A stretch of 64,000 nucleotides of DNA, from NCBI GenBank assembly GCA_030549495.1, contig JAUIRK010000292.1, positions 741,001 to 805,000 on the forward strand, read 5' to 3'. The stretch's first letter is position 1. Each line of letters begins with the position of its first letter. Of the stretch, positions 1 through 13,700 are shown piece by piece. The notes beneath the pieces were generated by a model. The model had not been told where the DNA came from. It searched no databases and worked only from the letters and a program-made list of their open reading frames with translations. Made by a program: the position numbers and the translations under genes. This DNA is from Nectonema munidae (taxonomy: Eukaryota; Nematomorpha; Nectonematoida; Nectonematidae).

Positions 1-330
1 GGAAATTGGTTGACGTTATTATTTGTCAACGATCCACATAACTTCATTTATGAGTTTAGTATTTTTTACTTCAAGCTATGAGCAAAAGGCAGCTTTCATT
101 GAAATACTATTATATTAGAAAGGGCTATGCCTAAAATGCCAAGATTCTTTTGCCCTAGTATAAATTTTAATTCCCTATTCGATAGGCTGATAAAATCGGC
201 CAATAATCAAAAATTTGCCAATAACTATACCAATCAAACAAAAAGCCGATTAGGACGATACCGATCTTGCTTCCTTCAAGTTATATGCAATGTTGCTAGC
301 CTGTTGGAATGGAAACTATGATTTTATAAT
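1..330 (+). repeat. Dispersed hAT-like repeat, copy 1 (cut by window edge)
   Basis: Similar to the reverse complement of 5690-5965. Shared blocks include TTGACGTTATT, GCAAAAGGCAGCTT, the ATCAAACAAAAA stretch and CGATACCGA. The internal CCGATTA motifs resemble terminal regions of hAT elements with TAG.GATGCAC ends. No coding capacity is seen; the 127-321 open frame is not conserved in the second copy. Confidence 0.6.
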
Positions 331-1347
331 TCTTTTAATGTGGAGAGTTACAGCGGGTTCTAGCTGATTGATGTTTCGAAAAAATATATACATATATTAG
401 CGTATTGTATTTTCAATTAAAAATAATATAACAATGATATGAATTACGTAAATAAACGATATATTTGAAAAAGAAGTTTCCAATGGGATTTAGACAATTT
501 ATAAATAGAAATCCCATATATTGATTCAAAAATCATCTTCAAAGTTTATAAATGTTACTAAGTAAAATCGAAATAAAATTTTTTTATACACAATTCCGAA
601 TATTTGATGGTTTTCTTATACAGAGAATAAATAAATCGACTTAAAAAAAATTAATTTTATAGTTTAATAGACAGGTCTGAAAAAAACTTTCTTGCAGTTA
701 TGACATTTTTCTTACATTTTCATTACTTGGCGGGGAAAGTCCAAACTGACTTAAGATAATTTCAATGGGAGCGAAATTAATACAAAAAATATTTATAAGG
801 GTAAAATCTATAAACTATACTAAACAAAAATAATTCTAAATGAATCAATATATCAAGCATGACTTCAATAAGACAAGTGACTTTGAATGGTGCTAGATAT
901 TATTTCACTTCAGTCTGAATTCAATAACCTTCTTATATGTTCAGTTCAGTTGTCGATTTTATTTTTTATTTATTTGTCAACTCTGAGAACAAGATAATGA
1001 TGCAGAAACTTCTTCATGTAAACATCAACCATATAAATTTAAATAGGACAAAATAAAATTTTGTATTTAACAAAATGCTTCTCCTTGAATAAAAAAATTT
1101 TTACAATATCAAATGCAAAACTAACATATAAATAAAGAAGGTTAAATTTTAAGGAGAACATTGATCAACAAAAATAATCGCTAAATTTGAATTATTAATG
1201 CGCCATTTTTATGTAGAGTGGAGTATGATTGGATATCAAAAAATAAACAAGGAATCAATGGAATATAAAATTAAAAAGGTGTCTGTGAGCCATTCGAAAT
1301 AAGCTAGAGAGCCAACCCAAGTATACCCCTGTAATAAAACAACTTAC

Positions 1348-1751
1348 TCTGACTTGTATCCAAAGCGAGAGTATCAGCATCTATAGATTTAGATTTGTGA
1401 TTAATTTGACAAAAACTTGCAAAGACTTCGTTAATTAAAGGCCATTGTTGATCACGACCATTAACTTGCATAAGAACGCAATAGGGAGTAGTTAAACACC
1501 ATTCAACAAAGCAAAATTGCAATAATTGTAAGGAATTCTTAAAAAAGGAAACACTAAATAAATTTTCCTTTTAATCTGAGACATACGCTATATATCATAT
1601 TTTTCTTTTCCCCAAAAGAATTGATTGAAGAGATAAAAGCTTTTGTAATGGAAGTGTTGATTTCGGAATTGAATTGTTGAAGAAAGTGGGAGTACTGACA
1701 AAACAATCTCAAGGAATGACAAGCAATAATACAAATTAATTCATCACTATC
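1348..1751 (-). CDS. RALGAPA1: RalGAP alpha exons, IIACHSLRLF and CFVEWCL block (two exons)
   Basis: Exon 1587-1751 encodes DSDELICIIACHSLRLFCQY, matching NKTVAHVACNMLHMLVHYV, and continues with TKAFISSINSF. A 49 bp intron (donor GTATGT, acceptor TTTTTTAAG) leads to exon 1348-1537. That exon encodes NSLQLLQFCFVEWCLTTP, matching RLVVSLLLCLLDWIMALP. It ends in phase 1 before GTAAGT. The next exon toward the C-terminus is not visible before position 1. Confidence 0.85.
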
Positions 1752-4700
1752 CTAAATTATATTATTAAATAGCAATATACGCAGTTATAAATAAGTAAGG
1801 ATAATACAGAAAAATGTACGCCAGAAATAATTTTTTTTCTATAATACTATCATTAACCAAAATGTTAATTTAATTAATAGCTTATTAAATTTGAATATCT
1901 AACTAAACGAAACTCTAACCAACTGTCTTAGTTATTAAAATGACTAATTTTAACTGACACAACGAATGGCTATTTACTCAAAAATATATTAGCTATCAAC
2001 TAACCAAATTAATTAATTTGTATAAATATAATATAAACTAAAATGCCAGAGATTTATGCGTGAGCATTAAATACTTTTTATGTGTTAATTATATCGTTGG
2101 AAGACATTTGTAATTTTTTTGGTATTTTTAGTACTTTTTTCCGCTTTCAATTTACATCATTTTTGGGGATAATTTACATTTAAAACAAATTATTAAAATA
2201 ATTTTAATTGGGCCTACAAGAATCTAACATGCTATTTTAATGGCGATACAAGAATCTAATATGTTCAGTCGGGTTATTAAAAATTAAAACTTAATAATTT
2301 GTTATGAAAATATTTAAATAGGTTTAAAACCAGGATGGGAGAGTCAAATGCTAAAACATCAGACTCGAAGTACTTACAAAAATCCGACACTGACTCCAAT
2401 TTATAGAGATTTGACCGCGAATCCAGATATTCATAAAGAGTTTACTTCATTTTTTTTATGTTTTATTCAAATTTCAAATGTAGACTGAAAATTTTCAAAT
2501 TAGAGCCAAAAAATGAACCAACGTTTTTGGATCTCGATAATTATACAGAATTAGATTGTGTTAGTGATTATGTTTGAAAAATTTTCTTCATGAAGTATTT
2601 CTTAAAAAAAATTTAGAGCACCAAAATTTTATGAACATTTATAGAAGGGTTTTTATACTAGAACGTTTAAAATAACAGAAAAAAGTTAATTTATGTGAAA
2701 AAAAATTCTGTTACATTTTTATCTGAAAAGAATTCAAAAGTTGAAGATTAGCTATAAGAATGTATAGCTCTGGATAATTCAAAACGCTTGATTTAGAATT
2801 TTTCACCTTTAAGAATATTTCAATATTATTGTTTAGTGTTAGACTGCTTTCAGCGAATCAGAAGCTGGCTTTCACAAGATTACAATATATTCAAATGAAT
2901 ATATTTCATTGCTTCATAGTCTCGACTCTGAAGCCCAGTCTATAACATCAAAAAATATTGATAGACATTTTTAAAAAATGAGCAATTCTGATTTAGAAAT
3001 TAATTAAAGATTAACACAGCGCAAAAGAGAAAAAATCAGAAGCCCTTAGAAAAAGAGGCTTGTGTATCAAATAGATATGTATAGTTTGCTTATGTTATGG
3101 GATCCAGAGAAACAAGTATTTTGTAATTGTATTTGCAGTAAGAAACATTTGAGGTGTATATGAAGCGATGAACGCATATCTAATGGCTTAAAATGGGGAA
3201 CATAAATGGAATAGAAAAACTAACTAACGATTTTTGGTTTTGAAGGTCTAATGAAAAAAAGCCTGTTTCCATCTTTGGTTTCTTTATTCTTTATATCGTC
3301 TTTTATAATTCAAAGACTATGTTTGTCATTTGCTTTCTTAGATATTCTCATCGAAAATTTCGTTCTCGGAGCCATATTTTTGTTTGTATAGATTGTTTGG
3401 CACTTTTTACATTTAATAATTTGTGGGGTGTATAGGTATCAAGTATGTCTGTGAATATGTGTTTGCTGTATCTTTAGTTAAAAAAAATGTCTACTAATGG
3501 CTAAACTTTTTTAGAACCATAATAAATAAAATGAGGGTGAATAAAGACTTTTTTGCAGAGGCATTTCGCAGAAATTCGAAAAATTCCCTAGAAAAAATGG
3601 CAACAATAGTGAAGATGATAGCGGAGAAGAGAATTATCCAACAAAAAATGAATTTTGTTAGATACTTATATTCAAATGATACATACAAGTATACATATAC
3701 CAATAATAGTACTTGTGTATGCATTTTTAGATTCAAGAATAAAAGTGTTATTATTTGTATTTTTAGAATCAGAAATAAATGTATTTGTATTTGACTTTAA
3801 AAAATGAGTATTTGATCTACCCCCAGTTGACGAAGAATAAAACACATAGGAACAATAAGGACTGTAGAGAGCCGACTTGAAAATCTCTAGATCGGGGATC
3901 GGATTCCACTTATTCAACCGTAAGTAAAGCCATCGCTTCAAATCTAGCTTCATCTCCTTTACTTCCAAATTTCAAAAAATTCCCCTGCAATTCACATATA
4001 AAAAGGCACAAAAATAGAAAAGTAGAGTGGCTTTATGCTTTTCAGATACAGTTCTCTCGAGTAATTTCAACGTTTCAACTCAAATTTCTTTACTACATGA
4101 TCCTTGCTGAACAAAGACTAATATTTTCATCATTTGAATGTAACATCAATGATCTCTCGATCTCTTTATACATACATTATAAAAATGGGAAAAATTTAAA
4201 TTCAGTTTTTTATTGCGCAAGAACACTTTTGCACATCCTACTACACGCTCTTTACCCGTAAAGTTTTTACCAAATCACTATCAAAAATCGCAATACTCTC
4301 CTCTATTCATCAGTGTTTATTTTAAAATAAACAATTAACTTGCAATTTTTTGATAAATAATAATAATACCTTTCTTTTTTTCATTTCATAAATGGGTTCT
4401 ATATTCTTCAAAATGGCAAAACTAAGACAACTATTATTCAAAATTCCTATCAGTCTTTTGAGGGGGTAGCGAATAGCATCATCCATGATAAGATTATTCT
4501 ATAACTTTACGAAGAAAATAATTACTGTGTTATAGTTGGTAAAAAATCATGTAAAATGTTTACTTTAAATTCATTTTTAGTTCACGTTTAACTTTTTCAA
4601 CTTTATTATAAATAAAAAAGATAACATAGAATTGAAAGGCGAATATAGCATCAAATTCTTTTTTATAAAAACTCCTGTTAAAAAAGAATAAATAACTAAA

Positions 4701-7700
4701 TTTATTCAGAAATTAAGGACACTTTTTACACTCATAGGAACAAGCACGATACAAAATGTATTAATATAAAGACCAGCGTCTGAAACACTTTTTTTTAACC
4801 TCGGTCGATAGCTAATATAATAATATATAGAAACGGGATACCTTGAGAGAATTTAGGATAGGATTTAATGTTTTCTTCAAAAGTAACAAATTTTCGCTAA
4901 CCAATTGAACTTGTTCGTTTTTATACGCAGATAACTTTTGTAAATCCTTAACGATTTTGAAGGCAAATAAGGAAAGTGCATTGATGCAGAGAACACGAAT
5001 GCTTTGATCGTTAGAAACACTGAACGTGTGAACGATTCGAGCAAAAATGAAGTCCGTGCTATTTTCAAGGTGTGTGATTTGAATGCATTCAAAGCTATCA
5101 TTAATACTACGATTGAAAGTAGGCACTCCGTTGTAATGGTTGTTTAAGAGGAGCATTTGTGCCATGATGAATACGCATTCCCTGATAGGCAGACGCTAAA
5201 TAAAACAAAAATATTAAATCGATACTTCACAAAAATACATACTTCACGCAGGAAAGCTATGCAAAATCTCCTGTATAAGAAAATATCAAGTTTACTTACA
5301 TTAAAAACACAGGTATAGATTAATTTTTTAATTTCCAAATGCAACTATCGCACAAGCAAAGAAGTTATAAATATTCAACAGGTTATTACTGATGAGCAAG
5401 CCAACAAAAGGTAAAATAAATTCTATTTTTTTCCAAACACAAACATACTAAGTAACATATTTGATTTGATTCTGCATTTTTTCTGTTTTTCATCAAGTTT
5501 TTAGGTGAATCAAGTTCAAAAAATTTAAAGTCAACAAAAAATAAAAAATTATTTCAAAATAAAGTTCGTTTTAACAAACCAACAAATTAGAGTTTATATT
5601 TCTTTACAAAGAAAGTAAATTTAGCTTAAAATAAAAAATTTTTTTAGCTATAAATAACTGTATTTTTCAGTTACAAAACTGCGAAGTAGTGATGCACTAA
5701 TTAGAATGGGGTCGGTATCGCTACGGGCTTAATCGGTTTTTTGTTTGATCGATTATATCAGCCAACCTATAATATACAAATGAAAGTGTTCACTAGAGCT
5801 ATAAAGAAAAAAAGATTTTATTTTATGCATAGTACTTTGTATATACAATAGCATTTTAATGCAAGCTGCCTTTTTGCCCATAATTTAATGTAAAAAATAG
5901 ACAAAATTATTGAATGTATAGTTAGGAATCGTTCAGAAATAACGTCAAACAAATTTCCTTCATTTTTGCTTTAGAATATCTATATTTTTACTTTATAACA
6001 TAGAATGGAGATTTTGTTTACCCCCCCCCCCCTCCGCATTTTAGTTGTGGCCGACAAGTTTACTCTCTTGGAAGTAACATATTATAAGAAAACACGGGAT
6101 GAAAGCTCATGTTTTTGCATTTAAATTTAATATCTAATTTTACACATTAAAGTTTTTATTTTTTAATAAATGTTATGACTTTTATTATGATGTTTAAAGG
6201 CTAATATAATAATACAAATAATTAAAAATTTTATATACTTAAAATATTTTCTTAGCATCGCTATAGGTATACGTTAAACTTCGGTATAGGCTTTTTAAAA
6301 TCTAATCGGAATCGCTGAAAAAAATAAGATCGGGATCTCATTATTTCAAAGAAACAAATTTTTTTTAATTAAAAATTGTAATTAAATAATAAACATACAA
6401 AAGATCTATTTTGTATGATGAAGAAATGATCCTATCAAAAAGTTAACCGAATAACTTAAAGTGTTTGGAATATAAAGGAAAAAATGGGGTTTTAATTAAG
6501 AATATATTGCTGTGCTACTGATGAGTAAGATGGTGATAACTTATCAGACTTTAATAGATGAAAATTCGAACTTTTTAAAAAAATTCCTTGCAACAAACGA
6601 ATCAAAAAAAATAAATAAAAATGAAAAAGCTTATTGAGGATTAAGCCTTTAATTTAAGGACCAGCTTTTTGTTTTCAAAAGCAAATTATTTACATTTTAT
6701 GGGACAATCGTGTCCCATTGGCCCCTAGAGGCTTAAATAGCGTCAAAATTGAAAAAGTTAAAAAATAATTGGTTTCTATAAACCTTATTTATATAAATTT
6801 ATATTATTCAAGCTTCATGTTATGTCATCGATATATGTTAGAGGTTCAGTAAAGAGAACATAAACAAATATAGATCATTAAACATCGTGTTACCATTAAA
6901 TTAACTAATTAACTGCCAAGGTAATGTTTGAAATATAAATCATGAATTAGATTTAAGCAAAAAAATCGACTTAATGGGTGCAGTTATAGTTTGATAAAAA
7001 CTTAATATAAAAGCGGATCACTATTAGGTATTTTAAAAGGAAAATGATTTCCCTATTATTTTGTATTATTATATTGCTTAAAAATATCATAAGTGTACAC
7101 ACATTGTGCTCAGGTGTTGAAAAGTTGAATTTATTAAGAATGTTGGAAGATGCGAACAAAACGACAGAGAGTAAAAGAGTAAATCCAGGAATCATCAAAC
7201 TGAAGAGGGAATCGAAGGTATTCATAACAACACTTATTACCAATTCCTAAGAATGAGAAAAATGTACAAATTTGCTTTCATCGTAAAATACACTTAATTA
7301 TTACTATGTCGTTTGAGAGACAAGAGTTATGGAGAAATAAGAAAAACATGAAAGACATTTTTGAGAAATCTGGAATCTGAACTTTTGGAACTTTGATAAC
7401 TTCGCAAAGTATTTTGTTTGCTATTAACTTTCCAGGTTTGTATGAATCCGGTAAAAACATTGCCTTAAGTTAAGTCAAAAAATAAATTAAAACGTTTTAA
7501 GAAATGTATAATAAGTAAGTAATTTAAATTATTTATAGAGTCATCTCATTCTATGCATTAATGCAAGGATGAATATGAGTGGATTATTTTTCCCCATCTT
7601 CATAAACGGATACTTCATAAAATGGGCAATTTCATGGACGTATCTTACAATTTGTTTATGATTATTTACAGAAATAGGAATTTTATATTAAAAAAGTAAT

Positions 7701-10700
7701 TTTGCATTATTTGTTACTGTTTACTACTTAAATAACTATTATAAACGTATAGGTTAGTAATATTTAATAGTTAAGAAACCAACTAACTAACAAACCTACA
7801 TAATTTGAGTCGCGGTAAATTCCCTCGTAGTCAATTTCAATCACTATAACTGAATAACTAACAATCAACTAGCTATCTACAATAACTAACGAACAAAAAA
7901 ATAAGTCAAATTAAAATTAACTATTTTAACTAACTAGCTGAAATGATTAATTCTATTTTTTTAAATGTTATAATTTTAAAAATTTTTTTACTGAATATAA
8001 ATATCGCAAGTCAAAAAATTTTCCTAAAAATCATCATATTTTGTACATCTACAACATAGATCGTCCACTAATTCAATTTTATCTGTATTTTTAAAAATAT
8101 TTGTAGCGAGTTTATTACAAAAAAAGTTTTTTTACAGTACTGAGACACTAGCTGGACTACACTTTTCGTCTTAAAATAAAATTTTGTATTATTTGGCTAC
8201 ATGAGAGTCCTTTAGGGGTGTCAAATAGATAAATTGACCATCATAACTTTATTTTATTTAATTATTTTGTAGCTCTTCTACTGTGGTCTTACAAAAACAC
8301 AGCGTTTTATCTTATAATGAATATGAATCTCCGAATTTGCTTTCTCGTTTTTGTCTTTTGCATCACATATGTTTTAGCTATAGATTTATTATTCTTTGCC
8401 TCTTACTGATGAAGTTTCAATGAACGTCCATGTTTGAGTTAAAGTTAGTTAAGAATATAAGCTTCAAATAGTATGGAATTTTATAGTATTTTTTTGATTT
8501 TCATAAATAAAAAATTTATTTATAAGCAATTAACTCTTTTTAATTGTTTTCAATAATTTTATTTTATAGCTTGTTAGTTTCTTAATTAATAAAAGTTATC
8601 AATTTATAGTCAACTAAGTTAGAAATCAGAAAAAAATTATCAAAAATATTTTTTCAAGCTACGAAGTGTCACCAAAATCTTTTTTAAAAGTGCAATATAT
8701 AATAAGAACAGAAGTTTATAATACTTCAACAACCCATGGAAGAACGATTGTGAAAGCAGGATAGTATTGATAATTTAAAACTGGTTGACCGGAGCTTATC
8801 GCCATGACAACATTAAATTCATGATTGTCTTTAATCTGAAGCAAAATTTAGATAGAAAAGGATTAATGCGATATTTTGTAAGTAAAATTACCGTGAGCAT
8901 ATTTTGAACAAATTTCAACAAGTATTTCATGATTGAAAGATGACAGCTTGCTTCAAGTTTATTCACATTACCAAATATGCACAAGAAACGACGAAGAAGA
9001 ATAGCTGATGAAGTTTCAGTCCAACCAGTCAAACTACCTCCGCAGAATATTGACCGTGCTATATTGTCAGAGAGAAAACATAAAACCCAATAAAATTTTA
9101 GAAAGTTAAGGCCTTACACGTTTCCATTTTTTTTTCAGAAACAGATTGGCTTTCATTCAAAAAAGTTTCTGTTGCAGAATTATCAGAATGATAAAATGAA
9201 TTTCTAAAAGATTCTTTAGGTATTGCTAACTCAGGATCACTTAAACTAAGCGCATTTCGAGGTATAATTCGCTCTAAAACTAAAAAAGTTGATTAAGAAG
9301 AGTTTCGAACAAAATATAATAATATTCATATTTAGTTTACCTGGAGTATGTTCTTTAATTAAAATATTTCCACTTAAAGATCTTCTATACGGATCTTTGC
9401 CTAAGAAACTTTTAAAAGGGGGCTGCAGCTTATTTTCCGATATCTCTTCACTACTTCTTCGGTATTTATTTTGCCATTCTAAACAACACAAACAATACAT
9501 CTCAAGGTTAAATTTCATTGTATTAGCCTACAAAAATAAATAAAGATTTGACTATAATGTATTTTCCAAGCAACCCTGGATTTATTGTAAAATTTTAAAT
9601 CTTTTTGTCAGATATAAAATTTATTCTCGCAGAGAAAATTTAGAAAAAAAAAATTATTTAGTTTGATAAAAAGTATTGAAATTGAAAAATATTCTGATCA
9701 TTAAATTTCAGATGTTTGTAAATTATTCTGTAAATTTAGTCAATCAATCTTATTTAAATAATTTAAAATATCTTAAAAAAGGCTACTCTCAAAAAAGAAA
9801 ATGTTTGGGCATGAGTAAGAGTAGAAAGATACAACCTGTAATCCAATTCAAAATAATGTTGCTGTAAAAATTAGTAAAAAGGAAAATTAATGTTTGGAAA
9901 ATGGAAAAAATGAAAGCATAAATCTGCAATGTGTATAAAAAGCGCTCAAAAATACAATTGTTGGCAATAAAAAGTAAATGCTTGTTATACCATAAAGAAA
10001 AAAATGAAACAGATATTGAAAAATTATACATACAATCTTGAAAATTTCCATCGTTAGGCTTTTTGTTCTCTGCTTCATAAATTTATATATAGGTTTAAAA
10101 AATCAATTACTTTTTTTTTGTTTGATGCGTAAATAAATTGGGTCTTAATTTGATCTAAGGTACTTCAAACTACAGGAGCTGTGTTTTTAATTCGATTAGT
10201 TGATTCATAATCTTTGCACATATAATGAATGGATATGCTTTATAAAGTACTCATAGTTCTTTTAAATCAAAAAAGTATAATAAACTAGTCACCGTCTTTG
10301 ATTTTGTATAAAATTGATAAAGAAATTTTTAGTTTTTTTGAATTTACCTCAAACCGCCTAAAACACATTAAGATCAGTCCTTCGGTTAAAATAAGCTCAC
10401 GAGATAACGTAAGAGACCAACGTAATACTTTCTTGATGCCAACCCAAATTTAAAAAAATGTATGGTCGCCAAAGCAAATATTTATGCGGATATAGTGAAC
10501 GGGCGCAGCCTAAACAATAGCAAGTAATAAAAATTCAAAATTTTAGTTCAAAGGTCTTCTGATGGAAGCTAGAGTAGTGAGCCTTACCTGATGGGTTTGC
10601 TAAGGATAAAATTGCATTACATTGACTACAAGTGTTTGGGAGGAAACCTTAGCATATAAAGTTAGACTATCTTTATGTTAATCTTGGTTTGGAAAATATC

Positions 10701-13700
10701 GTAAAGTTCTTTTAAAATCAAATAGTTCAATAATTTTTAAAAAATGATTAAATACCAAGGGAGAAATTGTTAAATAATAATTTAAAGGATTTTGTTTCTA
10801 TTGCTTAAATGCTATATAATTCGTTTTTTTAGTATATGTAAAAACAAAAAACTTACAAATTAAAAAAATATACTGATATACTTAGAAAAAAATACAAAAC
10901 TTCTAAAGCTTCAATTTTTTATTTCACTAAATTCTGAATCATTTGATACAGTGCTTTGATGCATTTGTTGAGTTGACTAAATACTTCTTCAGTAAAGTTT
11001 TGTTCTTGTAATTCTAAGGAGAGGCGCATACGCATAAAATTTGACGGGCCTTTTTTTAAATGATTAAATGATCTTAACTGAGAAAAATTTCGAGCAATGT
11101 ATTAATTTTTGTATAAGTTATAGAATAAAGAGTATGCATTTAAAGATGGAATTACTGTTATGATGAGAACTTTAATGTGAAGAATTAAATGGAAAATTAA
11201 GAGCTAGAACTCTGTTACAGGTTAAACTTAGAGAGTTTTTCTCATTTAAAAGTGTCACGTAAGTCAAATAACGTAATAAACGTAAACATATTAACCCATT
11301 TACGACCAATGTTCCAATTTTGGAACATAAGTAATTTCATCTTCGTCTGCTTTTTTCAATGACTTTGAATATAAATCGTCTGCGTTTTTTTTAGATATCG
11401 TCTGCTTTGCTTGGCCTTAAATGGGTTAACCCGTTAACGACCAGAATAATCAGACGATATCTAATGTAAAGCAGAAGATTTGTATTAAAGAGCTTAGATA
11501 AACACAGACGATTTTATTTTTCTAAAGTCGACTATAGTCGACATGGGCGTTAACGGGATGGGTTAATATGAACAAAGTATGTCAGTTGTTTGAAAGTGTT
11601 TGAAACAGGGTTGCCGGGTCGAGTAGTTTTTTTTCGACTCCGATTCCAACTCTTAATATAAAGCCCGACTGCAAATTTATAATAAAATTAAACTTCGACT
11701 CGTTAAAAAAATAGGCAATTATTCGCAATGCGAAACCCAACATTTTTGATCTCTTAAATGGAAATAAAGTAGAAATAGTATTACTATTAACAGTGATTAG
11801 TATATATATTTTGAAGAGGCATTATCCTTCATGTATTCTACTAAAACCGACACCGAGTCTTTTTTAATTTGGATTCCAACTCTGACTCTTCTTCTCCAAA
11901 ATTTTTAGACTCCACCGACTCCCAACTCAGACGCCCCAACCCTGATTTGAATACTCAACATTTCTAAAAAAAAATCCAAATTCAAAAAAGGTAATAAAAA
12001 ATCTAATGAAGTTAAATTTAGTTCATAACTTTTTAGAATGAAAAATGTTTTATTACGAAAAGTTGTCGTTTTTTCCATTTTACAAGTACTTTAAAATCAT
12101 AATTTTTAATGACTAAATTTGATATAAACAAGTTTCGTACATAAAATTATCGTAGTGAGTAAAGAACTCTAATAATATTGCCTTTAAAAATAGTTTTATT
12201 TTTGTAAGAATATAGAGGCGCTAATTTTCAAGTATTCCGAGTCGGGTCAGATTTTTTATGTACTTGGAATCGGAATTGAAGCCGAATTTTTGTAGAGAGT
12301 AGGGGTCGAAGTTGGATAGTTTCCCTCCGGCTGAGCAACCCTGATACAAAATCTTGTGAGTGTGTGTAAAAAAATGCTCAAAAAGAACACTATGTTTATA
12401 TATATTAAAATAAAAATCTTGAAATAATTATGATACTTATTATTTTGAAACTAAATTCGAATGAAAAAATGGGCGGGTAAATTATAAAAAGAAAATAAAG
12501 CGGTGACGATTGAAAAAGATAGGGCGATAAAGCCTAGTCCAATGCCGATTCCTTGGTACATCAATAGAAATTAGCCCCTTTTTCGGCATTTAATTCAAAA
12601 AATAAGAAAAATTTGAGACTCAGGAATTCAAAATATCATTTTACATTTTTAATGATATATGAGAGTTCAGAAAAAACAAAGATTTTTGATCAAAAGCATT
12701 GTATGTTACTATTTGCTTATCAATCGCTAATGAGATTAGAAGGCCTAAAATAATTATTTAGCAAAGGTCAGTCTTACCAATTTTATAATAAAACAGACAA
12801 AAGAGAATATAAAACGCTCATCTTTCAATATTTAGGAAAGGATAACACTTAAGTTCAAATACACATTAGATTATACTTGGAAGATATTATACTTACTATG
12901 CTCACTGCTTAAAAAAGGAGAATTGGAGAGAGAACGGTAGGTGTTTGCGCTTGATTGGGTTTTAAGGTCAGGCTGAAGACGTGTATTCTTGCTGAGTATC
13001 TTATTTTTGAGTGATGCGTTAGAAATAGAATTCAAAACTCTTTTCTTCGCTGTTCTTCTTCGATTGGCCTGGTCTAACGGCAAGCAAGCCATGTCCAAGT
13101 TAAAGAGTTGTCGAGCGTAAATTCTAACGAGAGTGTCCATCACTTTCTTCAATACAAAGATCAATACAAACAATTAAAATGTATGAGAACTGTAAAATCA
13201 AAGCAACGAGCTCCGTAAGTACAAACAACTTTCAATTTTGATCTTAGCTCCGTTCTAATCAATATTTTCTAGGCTTAAGATGTAACGCTAGATATACAGT
13301 CCATGGGCACACAAAGTTGACATTTAAAGAGGGACTTTTTTAAAGAATTAATTGTTAAAAATTTTCCATTAATGTATTCATAACTCCAGAGTCCACCATA
13401 TTGTTTGTTTCTAGATGTTTATCTTACATTTTGAATATTTTGCTATCATAATAAAAGTAGGCTAGATAGGATTAACGGCTATCCTCAACTACTTTGTCAA
13501 CTTATAAAATCGTAATAGACTTCTTCTTTCAGTTTAAAAATTCCGTGGATTCAAAAAAGTGCAGTATTTTTATATATTCCAGTAAAATCATAACTCACAT
13601 TCACAGCGTAAAGAAACTTACACATATTTACACACTCAGACACAAACAGACATTATAAAAATATGGGTATAGATGAGAACTTGATATGTTTTTGAAGTTC

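Noticed and set aside
3494-3968. Open frames on both strands around 3.5-3.97 kb
   Set aside because: They follow a degenerate TATTTGTATTTTTAG-like repeat, have no family motif and overlap each other.
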